Notes: generated by a model not told the origin, from the sequence alone. A stretch of DNA of 64,000 nucleotides from Gyromitra esculenta (GCA_038503075.1 JBCAML010000022.1:186001-250000); one strand, 5' to 3'; shown: positions 38,797 to 52,221, numbered from the stretch's first letter. Numbers and translations are program-made.

Positions 38797-39393
38797 TCAA
38801 TCATTCTTCAGATGCCCCGCTGCTCCTCGACCGCCTTTCGAAGCATCCAAATCATCACCATAAATCGCCCCAATAGTGTTCCAGACCATTCCCCTAAAAC
38901 TGTGCCAAATGCTCCCACGGGCCTTCTCTTCCGGGGGACCCATCCACTTTGCTCTCAAAACATCCCATATAGCAGTACAGACCGTTTCCAATTCCTCCTT
39001 CCCAAGAAGATCCCCAAATCGCACCTCAAACCCCAATCTCTCTTCCACCGCCCCCCAGTCTCGCCATCTCGCTGCCACTGCCAGCAGAGCGACGCCTGCA
39101 CCTTTTTTCAGCATGCTGCGGTCGTGACGGGCCTCGCGGCACAGGATGAGTAGGTGGCCAAGCAGTATCATCAAATGCTCATGACATGTGAAGTGGAAGT
39201 TCTGGGTTTTGATCACTTTGAAGGTTCGACAGCTGACCTCGGGAGCCATGAAGTTCCAGTCAGGTCCGACGAAAACGGTGCCGGTTTCGTCGAGGTGGTT
39301 GTTGATGGCTGTGCCGAGCGAGTTGAGACGATATAGGAGGATTCTGCAATTCGAGATAGCGTTGTTGACGAGCTGCTCCTGGAGGGGGTCCAT
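38797..39393 (-). CDS. Uncharacterised protein, 198 aa
   Basis: A single frame from the first true ATG at 39393 to TGA at 38797-38799. The frame remains open further upstream but without an ATG, so an extra 5' exon cannot be excluded. I do not recognise the family. The protein is predicted largely helical, with no signal peptide or clear transmembrane span, despite a hydrophobic stretch around HLMILLGHLLILC. It is rich in Trp (WNF, RWRDWG, IWDVLRAKW, SIWHSF, VWNTIG), a composition unlike chance translation. Length and bias suggest a real gene. Confidence 0.6.
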   Translation of the reverse strand: MDPLQEQLVNNAISNCRILLYRLNSLGTAINNHLDETGTVFVGPDWNFMAPEVSCRTFKVIKTQNFHFTCHEHLMILLGHLLILCREARHDRSMLKKGAGVALLAVAARWRDWGAVEERLGFEVRFGDLLGKEELETVCTAIWDVLRAKWMGPPEEKARGSIWHSFRGMVWNTIGAIYGDDLDASKGGRGAAGHLKND

Positions 39394-40150
39394 CGTTTTC
39401 GACAACTCGTGCGGGATTGATTTGGTGGGTTGGTTGGTTTCCAGCGGTGGCTGTGTTTGAGCAAGTGGGTGGTAGTTTTGGGGTGAGCGGGGGGGGGGGG
39501 GCTAATGCCAGGACGTCAAGTAGGCAGATATAGTAGCTCGGAAGAAAGTTTCAAGTGCCGGCGGATTGGATATGCCAAGTGAATAGATAAATATTAATTA
39601 ATTACTTTGAGACACCGTTAAGGCTCAAGGCTGCGTCTCTCTACGATACAGTTCCCAGCAAATCCACCGATCACATTTCCTCCCCCAGCTCCCCTTGCAC
39701 GGTATAAGAGCCACGATGCAAAGCTCATATCTCGATAGCAGCAAACCACTCACCAGAAAATAATTGGTAAGAAAAACTACGTATACATAGAATATAGCAG
39801 CATAGAGCAGGTACGGTCATAGAATAGTGACAGGGCTAGAGATGCTGTTAGACGCAAATTTATAACTGGTCAACTGGAGATGACGAACGACCTCAACCTC
39901 TCCATTCTATAGAGCAATACGCTAGTTAGGGGGTCCCGTGACGAAAAAAACAAGTGCGTGGACGGAACTTGATGGGAAATTTGATAGCAAAAACACCAAT
40001 CTCTCAAACGAAAGGCTATCCCAAAAGAAAGGCTCAGCTTCTAGTGTAAAACCCCCCACCAACCATTTCCATGTACGATCTCTCCTACTCAGACGCTGCC
40101 AGCTCAGCTGATCAACAGCTATTCAACAACCCGCCCAAGGAGGATTCAAC
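39394..40150. other. Spacer
   Basis: It contains a poly-G tract near 39489-39500 and AT-rich DNA. It would include the promoter of the 198-residue gene and the 3' flank of the next one. No coding signal is seen. Confidence 0.4.
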
Positions 40151-40429
40151 TCAATACACCCCCTCCTTCCGAAGCATTTCTTCCGTCTCCCTTAAGTCAC
40201 CCAAGACACTGTTGACCACACTAAGAGCACCCGAACTAGCGGATACATCTCTGTTCGATGCAGTCAAAATCTCATCTCTAATCTGATTGGCACGCCGCAC
40301 GATGGCATCTTGCTCCACGCGGTCTCTTGAGCAGAGTCTTGACCCCCCACTAACTCGAGCCATATGGACAACCATCTTGACTTTAAGTTCTCTTATGGGG
40401 TTTTTGAATGGATCGATGACCTGGTGCAT
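40151..40429 (-). CDS. Small uncharacterised helical protein or 3' exon, about 92 aa
   Basis: The first ATG of the frame is at 40429 and the stop at 40151. The C-terminal part (DRVEQDAIVRRANQIRDEIL, then VVNSVLGDLRETEEMLRKEG) reads as two charged amphipathic helices and is the best evidence that this is coding. The frame is open upstream to about 40621 but without an ATG, and a good GTAAGT donor (complement of 40569-40574) lies inside that stretch. The real gene may therefore have one or more 5' exons, and the extent given is a minimum. The family is not recognised. Confidence 0.4.
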   Translation of the reverse strand: MHQVIDPFKNPIRELKVKMVVHMARVSGGSRLCSRDRVEQDAIVRRANQIRDEILTASNRDVSASSGALSVVNSVLGDLRETEEMLRKEGVY

Positions 40430-42527
40430 GGCGTGAATTCCTGGAGGTTGGAATCCACAAAAAAATTGGTAGGTAACCAGTTTCCTTTGATAGTTTGCGT
40501 GGAGGAGAAGTTTATCCGCGTGATTGAGTTCAGAAACGATGGTGGGCTGGTAAACAGTAGTATCTGACTTACCGATGGAAGCAGATATTGCTGTGACCGC
40601 TTGATATATATGCACGCGGTCTTAGAATGAAGGCATTTAAATGTTTATGGGAAACGCGACAAACTAGCTACATTCATAGCTTCACATCTCCCATTCAATC
40701 ACTCGTGGATTTCCAGTGCCTCCGAAGTATGTCAGCATAATTCTTATAGGAACTTCAATAGAAGGTAATCCTTATCACACATAAAATATAACCTTAAGAC
40801 TCCCTAACCCTTAAGATATGCTTATTCACAGCAACTACGAGCTCCTAGTAAAAATATCGACATCAAAATTCCGAGTGATAGTGTATGATTACTTTTTGCC
40901 CTCGGACCAGTACGTATACACACGGATACCAGAAATCGAGCCCCAGAAGCTGATCGCGCAAAACACTCTAGATATGTGTGAGACGTTTATACACTTATCA
41001 CGGGTACCGGGTTGATCCGCGCGGAATGCTTTTAGAATTCAAACCTCGCAACATAGCGACGTTCAAAATCAGAGCTTCGGCCAGAGTATGTATCCGAACC
41101 CAATTCTTAGATACCTTCTTCTATCCAATATCACTACGACAGGCTCGTTCTCACCTCTACTCCCCACAACTTATATGTCTCATAGGGCTGGTATCCTTAC
41201 CTTTCCGGGTTTTGCGAAACCCATTTTGGGCTCTTCTGGACTTTAAAGCTTAAGGTCTAGAAGAACTTGGGGGTAATAGGTACCCAGTTTGAGTGACGAG
41301 TTATATACTGTGTGTATGTACCTTTTGACAAAAGCCCGATTTTCGGGCGTTTCTAGCGTCTCGGAGCTAATATGCTAGATACTTAAATCTACAAGATCCC
41401 ATAGAATCACCCGCACCCTCGGAGGAAACAAGCCTCACCGAGTACAGAGTTTCCAGGGTATTTCGGCCTCGTCAGAAACTAGTTTCAAACTTTCTATACC
41501 TCTAAAATCTCTAGTGTAAAGCAACCTACGCTGGTGGGGCTGAGGGTAGGGCTCCCTTCCAGCCCTTAGAATCACGACCTGGGTTTCCCGGTTCTGCTGC
41601 ACGACGGCATAGTACGGGCGCACCGAGATGTTATTCAACCCGCCTTCGTGGTGCCCATATGTGAAGAGCGGGAATAGAGACACTGAAAAGGAGTAAGGTA
41701 CGATGGACTTACGATCCCTATTGTAAGTGTCATGGAATCAGGATCGAGATGGTTGTCTTACGAACCTCGATGAAAGCTGGGCAGAGTGAGGTTATGGGGG
41801 ACGTGCCGAAGAATAGGAATGGCTATAGAGAGAACGCAACTAGGTGCTAATCTTATATTTCGGTTTAGAGAGTATGAAACATTAATCAAAATAGTCAAGG
41901 TCAGAGGAATATCGATCATTGGGTATCACTCGGCATTTATTGGAAGTATGTCGATCCCACGACTGTTGTTGTTTATTCATTAGGTACATTCAACCCGGAG
42001 GTTATGGTACTTGTCGATCCCACGATATCCGCGGTCCCTACAGCTGAAGAAATTTAACTAATAAGCTGCGATAATAAAGTAATTTCGATCTCCGTGTGCT
42101 ATGTTTCAACCACACCACGCCTTCCGCTTTCCAGCTCACCCTCACAAGTCACTTGTTACCACATACAGCAAGGGATAAGAACAAATCGAGGTCATTAAGC
42201 TTTATGTGACTTGGATCGTGTCTCAGAACCAGTTTTACTAGAGAAACAGGGGAAGAAATATCCCTCGACAATGGGAGAGATTGAATCTAACTCTGAATAT
42301 GGTCATATAGCACCAGCGAAATCACCTCTCCAAGCCATAAATGCTTACGCTTTGAAATTCAATCACAGCTGCAAATTTCTATCATAATGAGGTTATTTCC
42401 CCTCATAGTTTATTGCATAAAAAAAATCATATCCGCGACCTTTCAACACCCCAACCTTCCCTTGCAGTCACATAATCGAACTATACCGTAACTTCACCCA
42501 CCAACCTTCCTCAGGCTGTAATCCACA
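40430..42527. other. Spacer
   Basis: It may include unrecognised 5' exons of the small gene to the left. A short perfect hairpin (GCCCGATTTTCGGGC) lies at about 41336-41350. The sequence before 42528 is the 3' flank of the cyanamide hydratase gene. No other coding signal is supported. Confidence 0.4.
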
Positions 42528-43370
42528 TCAATCAATCTCATATCTCTCCATCAACTTGTTCCCCAATACACCATTTGGGAAATCCTCCTCTCCCAATGCC
42601 GTAGTGTGACTCCACGGTTTCTGCCGATTCTCTTCTCTAATCGTCGCTGCGAAACAAGAGCTCCACTTCTTTCTTGGATATGCCGCGACCACATCATCGA
42701 TAGTACCTTGATGGATTAAGTCTACGTGGCCACCCATATTATCTGTTTTTCCATATCGCAATCAGAATTTTGATACGCAGGGACTCTCACACGCACAATT
42801 AGGACGAAACAGTACCAAGGATAGTAGCCAGCTGGATCAACAACCCTAGACTAGTAATTTTTCCCGTCGTCCCCAAATCCTGATGTCTAATTACTGCTTC
42901 AGCGACCGCTTCAGCCAGCTCTATATCATCCTTTATAAGCAGGTCCCGCGCCAAAAGCCCGCCGTAGAACTCGAACGACATTTTCGTTGCGGCCATGTTC
43001 TTCTCCGCAGTACCGATGTCGTGGAGTAATGCCGTAACGAAGTATGTCTCTGCTGATAGCTCCCAGTGTGGGAATTGTTGCTTCTGGATCGCTTGGCCAA
43101 AGTAGTAAACTCGCATTGAGCTATAATACCAAGTTATTCCTATATTAGCAAGCATTCTAGCGGTAAAAAAAAAGTATGGAGAGAAATATACTGATTATAG
43201 GTCTCCTCCCTCAATTCCTTTTTCGCGTACTCTTGTACCTTCTTCGCAAGTGGTGTCTCAGGAAGTTTGATATCGGAAACCATGACGGGTTCTGGGTCGT
43301 TGATGTTTTTTCTGCCCTCCAGGAGGACATTGATGTCGCGTGGTAGCACAGTGAAGCCGTATTTGCTCAT
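42528..43370 (-). CDS. Cyanamide hydratase (HD-domain, Ddi2/Ddi3-like)
   Basis: The enzyme hydrates cyanamide to urea; yeast homologues are DDI2 and DDI3. Exons on the minus strand are 43370-43192, 43120-42816 and 42742-42528, giving 232 residues, the normal family length. Introns of 71 and 73 nt have donors GTATAT and GTACTG and TAG/CAG acceptors; the junctions rebuild EETYNHSMRVYYFG and QLATILDNMGGHVDLIH. The metal-binding HD pair is in LLHDIGT (His93, Asp94), with likely further ligands His60 and His139 (AVIRHQDLG). The C-terminal block AYPRKKWSSCFAATIREEN through WSHTTALGEEDFP is strongly diagnostic. All expected catalytic motifs are intact. The protein is expected to be cytosolic. Confidence 0.93.
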
Positions 43371-44764
43371 TTCCCCCCCTTCTCTATTTCGTTTATCCTT
43401 GTATGGAAGAAAGAAAGAAAAAAAATACTATTTTCAAGTGCTCGTAAGCCAGTGTATACTGCTTCAACTCACAACCTGTTTCTCGGACCGAGACCTCGAG
43501 GATTGGAGCTTCTTATAGTCCTTCAAAACCCTAGTCATGAAGCGTAAGCACACCAGCACCAGCACCGACGCTTGCAGCAAGAGTAGTAATCTCCGCGGCA
43601 CCATAACTAGGGGGAGAAGAAGACTCACACCCTCTTCGTGTTGTGTGTGTGTGTTTGATGATTTTGTAGGTGTTGATTTCAAACCCAAATCCATTTTCTC
43701 GCCCCCGTATACGATAGTAAGCATCAACGACGTACGTCATTGATCAGTGTCTCCGCGGGGAAACCACCCCTCCTCCACAACCAATAATATGGCTATTGAC
43801 GGAAACAGTATGCAAACCCCCGCAAAACAAACTTCGTTCCTGGCCAACCGATATATACTAGTATAGATTTCTAATCTTATTACTTATTTACCGATGATAT
43901 TTGGTAAGAATGGTGCATGATCGGGCGTGCTGTTAAGGAGGCATGGCTCAGAAAAAGTAGGGACTGGGCTGGATCCTTGGGAGATTATCAACGCTGTTCG
44001 AGTATTTTCAATTTCATGCGACGAGGTTTAAAATCTACATCCACCCTAATGGTTGTTGATATTACAAAACCTCTTTTACAATTAACTTTTTAAACTTCAA
44101 CCCAACTTACGATTTCTGTAAATAAATAAAAAGATTTATATCTGGATAATCAATGCCCAAAACCCCCAAATTCACTATTCCCCAATGTTTTTATCTCTCT
44201 AATACTCTACAATAACCCCAAATCACCGCCGAAATTTTTAAAATAGCTCGCCATAACCCCACTCGTTCAAATTTCTAATAATACGGGAGTCCTCCCCCAA
44301 AACCCGCTCTGGATGCCCTGGTGGAGAAAAGAAAGTGATGTATAAAAGATAGATACCCATAACATAAAAAAAGCGTTTTTTAAAAAAAGGATAGACATAA
44401 AATAGATGATTACAAATAAAGGAAAGAAAAAAAAATGCAACTCCGCAACCCCGGCGAATGTATATAAGATTTTTTAAAAAAAAATTAGAAAACGATAGCT
44501 ATCTCATGTACAAAAAACCTTTTGGGCCACCCCGTAGTTAGCAAAAGGAACCTAGCATATGAATTATAGGCCAAGTATAGGCGAACATGTATTAAGCCTT
44601 AAGCAAAAAAGAATAACTCCCGATTGCATGCATGTAAGTAGCCTTCACATTCCTCTAGTTCTTCACGAAAATAAAACCTTTGTAAAACTGATGGTTATTC
44701 GAGTGAGACTGTATATGCCTCCCTGCTAATGCTATAAAACTGGAAAACAATTTATGGAACTAGA
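43371..44764. other. Spacer
   Basis: It holds the promoter of the cyanamide hydratase gene on its left side and the 3' flank of PMC1 on its right. The DNA from about 44040 to 44500 is very A-rich. Minus-strand frames of 70 to 87 codons near 43464-43740 lack motifs and include a CA microsatellite, so they are not called. Confidence 0.4.
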
Positions 44765-47700
44765 TCAAGATTTTGGAGGTGCCAAACTCGACGGATCTTC
44801 GGTATGATGGTTTGTAGGATGATCTCGAGTACTTGGTTCATGGGAACTTGATCTTGAATGCCCACTGCCAGCCGACTGGGCTTCTGTTTCACTCATTCCA
44901 CGCGAAGCAGGAAACTTAATTGACCCTTCACTGGGCCTCTCAACAGGCGACCAACCACCGATACTGCCAGCAATAATAGAGGGAACCATCGCTGCTGCTG
45001 CAAAAGCAGAATTCGACCTTGATCTCCTACGACGGCCGGTTGGCGATGGAGGCGCGAATCCCTCCAATTCCCCGGTAGGAGTCATAGGAATACCCTCGGA
45101 CCTAGAACCAGACCCAAAGACGCGGGAGAGACCCTGCTTCATATTCTGGCGGCGGAACTTAAGCTGGTTCAAACGACCACCACGAACCATTTTGAGGAAC
45201 GTGAGCTCCTCACGGATGTCCTCGATACCCTGGTTCCATTGGAAGCGATCTTCGTTGGAGACATATATATTGGGGTTAGCCTTGCGTGACATCCACTGGG
45301 GCATAACCTTCGCAACTAATTCGTCGGGGATAAGGCGGATAATGACGGCAATCGGGAGAGAGATAGCCCCGAGAATAAGGGAAATGCCCCATTGAACACC
45401 ATTCAAGGGAGTGATCTGGAAAGCTGCCCCTCCCACAAAGATGATCATGACCTGCCCTCCAACCATGATGACATTAATTCCTATAAAGAACCAATTATGC
45501 GTAATACCCTCAAAGATGTTGAATTTATTATCGAGGCGACGGTTGCTGTATGAAGATTAGAAACACTCATAGGAGGAAGCAAACAACTTTAGACTTACTT
45601 GTATTGGTTGAAGATCTGCATCCACACAAAAGTGTTGAAAACCAGAGTCTTCAAATGATCCTCGTCATAACCCAGGATATGTTTGCCGCCAAAGTTGAGC
45701 ACAAAAGTAACTACAAGCTGGTAGATAGCCTGGCCGAGAATCATCTTCCACATGTTGATAGTAATTAAAGGTGCTGATTTAGGATCGGGCTTCCTATTGA
45801 GAATGCTATGTGCCGGAGGATCAGTAGCCAACGCAAGTGCTGCGAAAGTGTCCATAATCAAGTTGACCCAGAGCAATTGCACGGCGGACAAGACAGAAGT
45901 CTGCTGTGAGGAGGCAACAGCAGAAACGAAGGTGAGAAGCACAGCCGTAATATTGACAGTAAGTTGGAACTATCATACTTGGTTAATGAAGGACTAGGTA
46001 TAACTATTTAGCCAAACACATACCTGCAAAAATTTCTTCACAGCATCATTGACGGCTCTTCCCCACATGATTGCCTTGACAATGCTGGAAAAGTTATCAT
46101 CCATCAAAATAATCGATGAAGCCTCTTTTGCAACTTCAGTTCCAGCAATACCCATAGAGAATCCAACATCCGCCATCTTCAATGCAGGACCATCATTTGT
46201 ACCATCACCAGTAACAGCCACAGTTTCTCCCAATTCCTTCAAACGGCGAACAAGAATCCTCTTATCTTCCGGGCTAGAGCGAGCGAGCACCTGCAGCCTG
46301 GGAATAATTTGATCCATTTGAGATTTGGTCATTTGCCTGAATTTAGGTCCTTCCATAACAATTCCACCGGTGGTGTAAATACCGCATTCCTGAGCGATAG
46401 CACGAGCAGTCATCAAATTATCACCAGTAACCATTCGAACAAATACACCAGCTTTCTGACACTCGGCAACGGCCTCTGGAACACCATCACGAAGAGGATC
46501 TTGAATTCCTACAATGCTCAAGAAAACCATGTCATCGAAAACCTCATCAAACTCAGCCTGTCGCGCATCGTCCTCCATAGTATTCACGTCTGGTGGTGGC
46601 CATGACGGGAAATCACGGTAGACCATTCCGATGGTACGAAGAGAGCGGTTGGCATAAAGCGTGATTACTTGATTTAACGATTTAAGATTGTCATCTGTGA
46701 GGGGGGTATCGGTGACGGTCTGTGCAGCAGGGTTGTTGAGGATACGGGTGCATTTGCGTAAAAGAATCTCCGAAGCACCCTTAACGAATAGGCGGTATTG
46801 TCCATTTTCCATCTTGATAACAGCTCCCATGCACTTCCGCCCCGAGTCGAAAGGTATCAGCTGCGCAACGACCTCATTGGCACGCTCCTCGGCAATAGGC
46901 CCCATTCCTAAGTAGTCACGAGCAAAATCCAGTAGTGCGGTCTCAGTCTTCGACCCGATAAAGCTCATTACCCCATTCTCTTCGCCCTCAAAGGCGGTAG
47001 AATTGATAGCAATTGATGCAAGCAAGAGAGCCTTAACCTGTGGTGATAAGGTACTGACGAACTCAGACATCGATACATCTTCCATATTATCGTCGTCAGA
47101 ATCTCCTTTCTCAGTAGGCCCTGAACTTTTCGACCTAAAGCGGTTAGATGTTCCCAAAGTTCCAGCAACTATTGTCATCTTGTTTTGAGTCAGAGTACCC
47201 GTTTTGTCGGAACAGATCGTTGTTGCATTTCCCATGGTCTCGCAAGCTCGCAAAACACGCACAAGATTGTTGTCCTTCAGCATGCGGGTCGTGGCAAAGG
47301 CTAGAGCAAGGGTTACAGCCAATGGCAATCCTTCGGGGACCGCAACAACCACAACAGTGATAGCAGTGATAAGAATGCGCATGAAATTTTGACCAATCGT
47401 GGATGCTGTATCTTTGGTTCCGCGGAGCTCAACTAGGAATCTAATAAAAAGAACGATAAAAAGCAGAAGGGCAGAGCTGCTTCATTGTTAGAATAGATGT
47501 ATGTCTATAAAAGGAGAGGAAAAGGTGTATACTCACGCTCCACCAAGCTTAGCAATAGCTTCCGCAAGGTTGTTCAACTTCATCTGAAGAGGTGTTGCCT
47601 CGGCTTCTTCTCTCAAAGCCATCATTGTCTTTCCGAAACTACTGTGGATTCCAACGCTAGTAACCATGTAAGTGCCAACACCCTCGAGCACTTTTGCGCC

Positions 47701-49042
47701 TGATATGATGAAACAGTCCATCTTATTGTAGTTTGAAGTGCCTGTCTCCATCTGCGCGAAAACCTCATCTCCCGGGACTTTTCTCATCTGGTCGGATTCA
47801 CCAGTAGCAGAAGACTCGTCGCATTTAACGTTGTGGCCCGAAATAAAAATGCCGTCGGCAGGTATCATATCACCAGGCTCGAGATGACAAACATCGCCAG
47901 CGAGAAGATCATAGACTGAGATTTGTAAAGATCTACCCGATCTGATCACTTTGACTACACGATCCTCTTTCTACGCAGGCAAAATTTCGTTAATAAAACT
48001 GAATGACTAATTTCATGGTACGGAATATCGAACGCTACCTTTTTATTAAGTTTGACGAATTGTCTCTCTTTTTGATAATCGTTCATACCACCAACAATAA
48101 CAACAATAGCAATAGCCACGATGATAGCAACACCCTCAACCCAATCAAGCTTAGGCTCCCCAGGCAAATGAGTTCCCCCAAATGTTTGATACAATCCTAA
48201 AGCCAGCGAGATGATTGCAGCACCTGACAAGAGGAGCAGAACCTTGTCCATAAGAGCAATCCACATCAATTCCCAAAGTGATTTAGTTTTTTTAACTGGA
48301 AGGCGATTATCTTTGAAAACGCGTATCCTATCGGCAAAGGCATCCTTAGGTAGACCGGCAAGCGTGTTAGCACCGTGAGTAGCTGTTGGAACGAGAGGTG
48401 TTGTCTCCTTGGCTTGTCCATTGGCTCCGTGAGCAGAATTGACTGCTTGCTCAAACGTGATCTTTCCATCAAGCGTGGTCTCGTCCAAACTCAATCCAGT
48501 AACCCTGTCTGTCCTTAACCCTACTTCTAACCCTTTCATTCCCCCCAATGCCCTGAAAGCACCATGAGATTTCGGGTTTAGTAGTTTCCCTAACTGACCA
48601 GGTGAAAAAGCAAATACATTGTTCTCAACTTCGAATTCTGCTTCGTTCCCGGCATCAGGCTTCAAAGGATCTTCGTTCTCATGCGTCGAGTTACCATCAT
48701 GGGGGACAACGGCATGCGGTGCTACCAGAGTTTCCCCGCCATCTGATGGGGCATCAAGCGAATTTCCACGAGACTGGCTTCCAGGCACCGCCAGGAACGG
48801 ATTGTGTTCTTTTGAAGGCGCCAGCTTATGCGTTTCCAAGTGTGTGCTAGGGTTAGTGTTTGCAGCACTCTGCAGGAAGATAATAATGGATGGTCAGCCA
48901 ACAAACAACTGCAACAAGGCTACCACAAAGCAAGATATGTAGAGAGAGATCTACGAACAACAGAGTCACTGACCGTGATAAGTTCGGTAGTTGAGGTAGA
49001 GGAACCTGGGGGTTGTGTATTCGAAGGACTCCTGCCAGACAT
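44765..49042 (-). CDS. PMC1: P-type Ca2+-ATPase, PMCA type (vacuolar Pmc1)
   Basis: This pump moves cytosolic Ca2+ into the vacuole. Minus-strand exons are 49042-48974, 48869-48039, 47970-47537, 47479-46024, 45969-45599 and 45545-44765, giving 1313 residues. Family evidence includes the actuator motif CDESSATGESD in exon 3, the membrane motif PEGLPLAV, the phosphorylation loop CSDKTGTLTQNKM (Asp about residue 536), and the hinge TGDGTNDGPALKMADVGFSMG (from about residue 868). The C-terminal membrane helices include QLLWVNLIMDTFAALALATDPP. The N-terminus of about 180 residues is polar and disordered, and the C-terminal tail is Ser-rich. There is no sign of a PMCA-type calmodulin tail that I could identify by eye. 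Intron 3 (47480-47536) must use an AAG acceptor to keep the frame. The six-exon model is internally consistent in phase. Confidence 0.94.
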
Positions 49043-52012
49043 TTTTTGGGGGAAATGGAATAAGGCTGACAGCCTCAGTTATAGGCCTTTTGGTGGCCAA
49101 ACCACGAGATTGCCACAAGCTCGTGAATCTTGCTTTTAATGATAACCCTATTGAGCAGTAGGTTCAGAGCTGAATCCCCGCTGGATTTGGCCCGAATTGA
49201 GGCTGTGTTGTTGGGTGAAGAGTTTGCTGGTTTAGGTTGCCACAGATGTCGTGTAATGATGTTTGGCTCCTCTAGAATCTCTGAAGACGATATCTGCTGA
49301 AATTTCGTGGGGGGCTTTTAGATTAAGAGAATTTTTTATTGTTCAAGTGAGTGAATACATGTAGTTGTCTAATCGTCAAAGGGAGTGTGCTGGACGACGA
49401 CGACGTGCAACTGTGTTGGCCGCTAGGGAGACCTGTAGAAGATCCTTGGTGATGGTGAGAGAAGGAATGGACATACTCTCGTAGAATGGTTCACTCAATT
49501 CAGCCGTCAATCCTTACACAAAATTTAATGAAAGTAAGAGTGTGTTCTATGGGAGCAAACACGCCGACTTGGCTGTAATTACATGCAATAAATCCTTCCA
49601 CACCACATGCATACATTGCACAGCCCAGCAGCAGTCTTGGTTGCAAGCAACGGCTTTTCGCTTAAATGTAGTCTTCCAAATACGGCTAAATCATTTCAAT
49701 GCTCCAGCTCTTCTCAGACCCCGTTGGAAACCAAAACCTTCAGCTCAATGAATAAACATCAATAGTGTGTATCTGATAACATTTATATAAATTCGAACGC
49801 ATCTCACAACATTCTCGTTCCTAGGGAAATCCAAAATGTAGGTTCGAGAGGGTGAGAACCCATGATCGACACAACGAGTCTTGGCATAGAGCGGAGCGTC
49901 CTCCGCATCTCAGCATCGGAATCCAATCCCCTGAATGACGACGCCACATAACCAATTGGCTCTTATCGTTCTTATTGCCGCTGGGCGCCACGTAGCTTCG
50001 GACTTGGTTACATATCTAGCCGAATTACAAGCTCACGAGCTCGAAACTACCAGTTGATGGCATCTCCATCACTTAGGGGATCTAAACCCAAGAACCAAAG
50101 CGAAGACTTCATTACTAGGGAATATCAATGTAGTAGGAGTATGGCATCTGACACGATTAGATTATGTACTAGGCGCTTTAAGGGGTACCCAACTAAGCGG
50201 TTGCGGAGATGACCCGCTGCGTCCAAGAGAAAATACCAATTTCTCATTTCTTGCAAAAGATTACACGCCTTCGAATATGGCGAACCAGCAAGGGAACTTT
50301 TTCTCACTCATAATAAATACATAATCACGTCTAGGTTTGGTATAGTGGTTAAATTGTCGAAGGAACCCACTGTTAACCATGTTTTTGGGAAGGAATCTGG
50401 TGGGAAGCATCCGTATTCCACGCATCACTGCACGGGCATTGCCCCGTTACACGCATTCCTCCTCTAGCAATTTTCTCTCCTTCAAGAGAGACCTCACTAA
50501 AAGAACTTAATGAATTACATGTATGTACCTGTATCATACGCATGCTTCACGGAAGAACATCTCGTTTTCATCATCGGATCCGCGCTAAGCACGTGTTAAG
50601 CACATACACGCAAATTGTCCTCTAGGATACTATAGGCCCCTCGGCAAGTCTAAGTCTTCGCTCAGTTATCTTAGTTTGATATGAACTCTTGGAAAAACTC
50701 ACTCCTGTTTTCCGAATACCAACCGCTGGATGATCTCTCGCCGGATCTAGATATAGCAGGTACATTACTTCGCCTCTAGCTAAGTAACCACAGGCTACCG
50801 CCGAGCAGCCAGCCAATTTTACTCAATTTTAATACGAGAAAGTACCGCGTTATCGGGAAATTTACTGAAATTTACCTAGAAAAACCAATTGCTTAGAATT
50901 ATATAGCTAACCGTTTCTTAGCCTGTCAAAGACAACTCTCCCACAGCACCAGTTTTTTTTCTTGGCTACGTACATATCAGGGCATAGGCTAGCTCCCGTA
51001 CTTTTGATCAAGATTTACTACAATTACAGCATCGCATATTAGCATGTTGTCTATAGTGAAGTCAGGTGGGTCGTTTTTCTGCTTTTCTGCATTTCGATAG
51101 GCTATCAAGTATCTTACTTGCTATAGCGATGGGAGAAACAGATATATGCGGTGACTGCACACCATTTATTATGGTGTATTGCCATGTGGCTGCACAAGTC
51201 TATCTAGAGCAGCGAAACACGTCATTGATACGGTACACGAGGGTCGCTCATCCGGGTGATCGAGGCTCATTCGCATAGAAAACGAGGGCCGGCCATTGAT
51301 CCGTCGGGCTTCCACATCTTAAACATTCCATTTCCCGTAACTCCTGTGCATTATATGTCTACGAGGATGGGGCTAGGCATGGAGTACTAATCTGTAAGGC
51401 TATGTATGTATTTCAGTCCGTCAACAATTGTTTTGTTTCAAGAGAATGTCTTGATTGTTGTTATGTTCGATTGCGAATCGAGCCCATCCTTCGTTTTCGT
51501 ATTTCTAAAGACTATTTAAAAATATAAATGACGTAGACAGTGCTGATCAGCGCTAGCCAGTTGGCCGTTCTTGGTTGCGCGGTATGTCTTCTAGTGCCAG
51601 TGCAGATCTAGATCTGAGTAGTCTATTAACTTCGGCGACCATCGCAAGACAGTTCCTTAAACCCTTAGATGCATACACAGCCTAAAAATGCAAGGCAGTG
51701 GGACATGGGAAGATATGAGTTGTCTTAGCGAAAACAAATTTTAAGTTTAGGTAAGGTTGATAGAAAGGGCAGAAAGCATATATATTGCTGTCAAAGAACA
51801 GAAGTAAATTCTACGGGTGATAGGTGGTGCTAGCTAGTGCTGAATACGATCGTGTCAAAATACCCGATTGGCCTAGAACTAGTGACTAATTGGCAGCCCA
51901 TACTAGGTACTGATATATTATGTTATTCGTGGGAACTGATTTCGTTCAACATAGGTACTTAATGACAGAGTGCTGGGGCAAACGACGCTTTGGCAGCTGT
52001 TACCTATTAGAG

Positions 52013-52208
52013 TACCGTAATTATATAATATCTTAGTGATAACGAACAAGACTTGGGATGAATGAAATTCTCAATTGGCTGAATGTGCATTGCGGCTCGA
52101 TTATGGCCAATAAGTGGTCAAGTACTGATGTGGGTTTCATGCATTCAGCCAATCCGAGAATTACTTTCATCCCATAGCTCTGTTCGGTATCGCTGAGATA
52201 TTACGGTA
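52013..52208. mobile_element. MITE-like element 1, 196 bp, long terminal inverted repeats, TA ends
   Basis: The left arm (52013-52085) and right arm (52142-52208) are reverse complements over almost their full length, with a few mismatches and small indels. Outermost sequence is TACCGTAAT; the inner ends share ATTGGCTGAATG. The two ends read TA-CCGTAA and TTACGG-TA, consistent with a TA target duplication, as for Tc1/mariner-derived MITEs. Only about 56 bp separate the arms, so the element is a near-complete foldback with no coding capacity. Confidence 0.75.
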
Positions 52209-52221
52209 GAGTGTTCTAGAG

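Noticed and set aside
50335..50365. GGTATAGTGGTTAAAT, very like a tRNA A box.
   Set aside because: No B box or T arm follows within 100 bases and no cloverleaf can be drawn.
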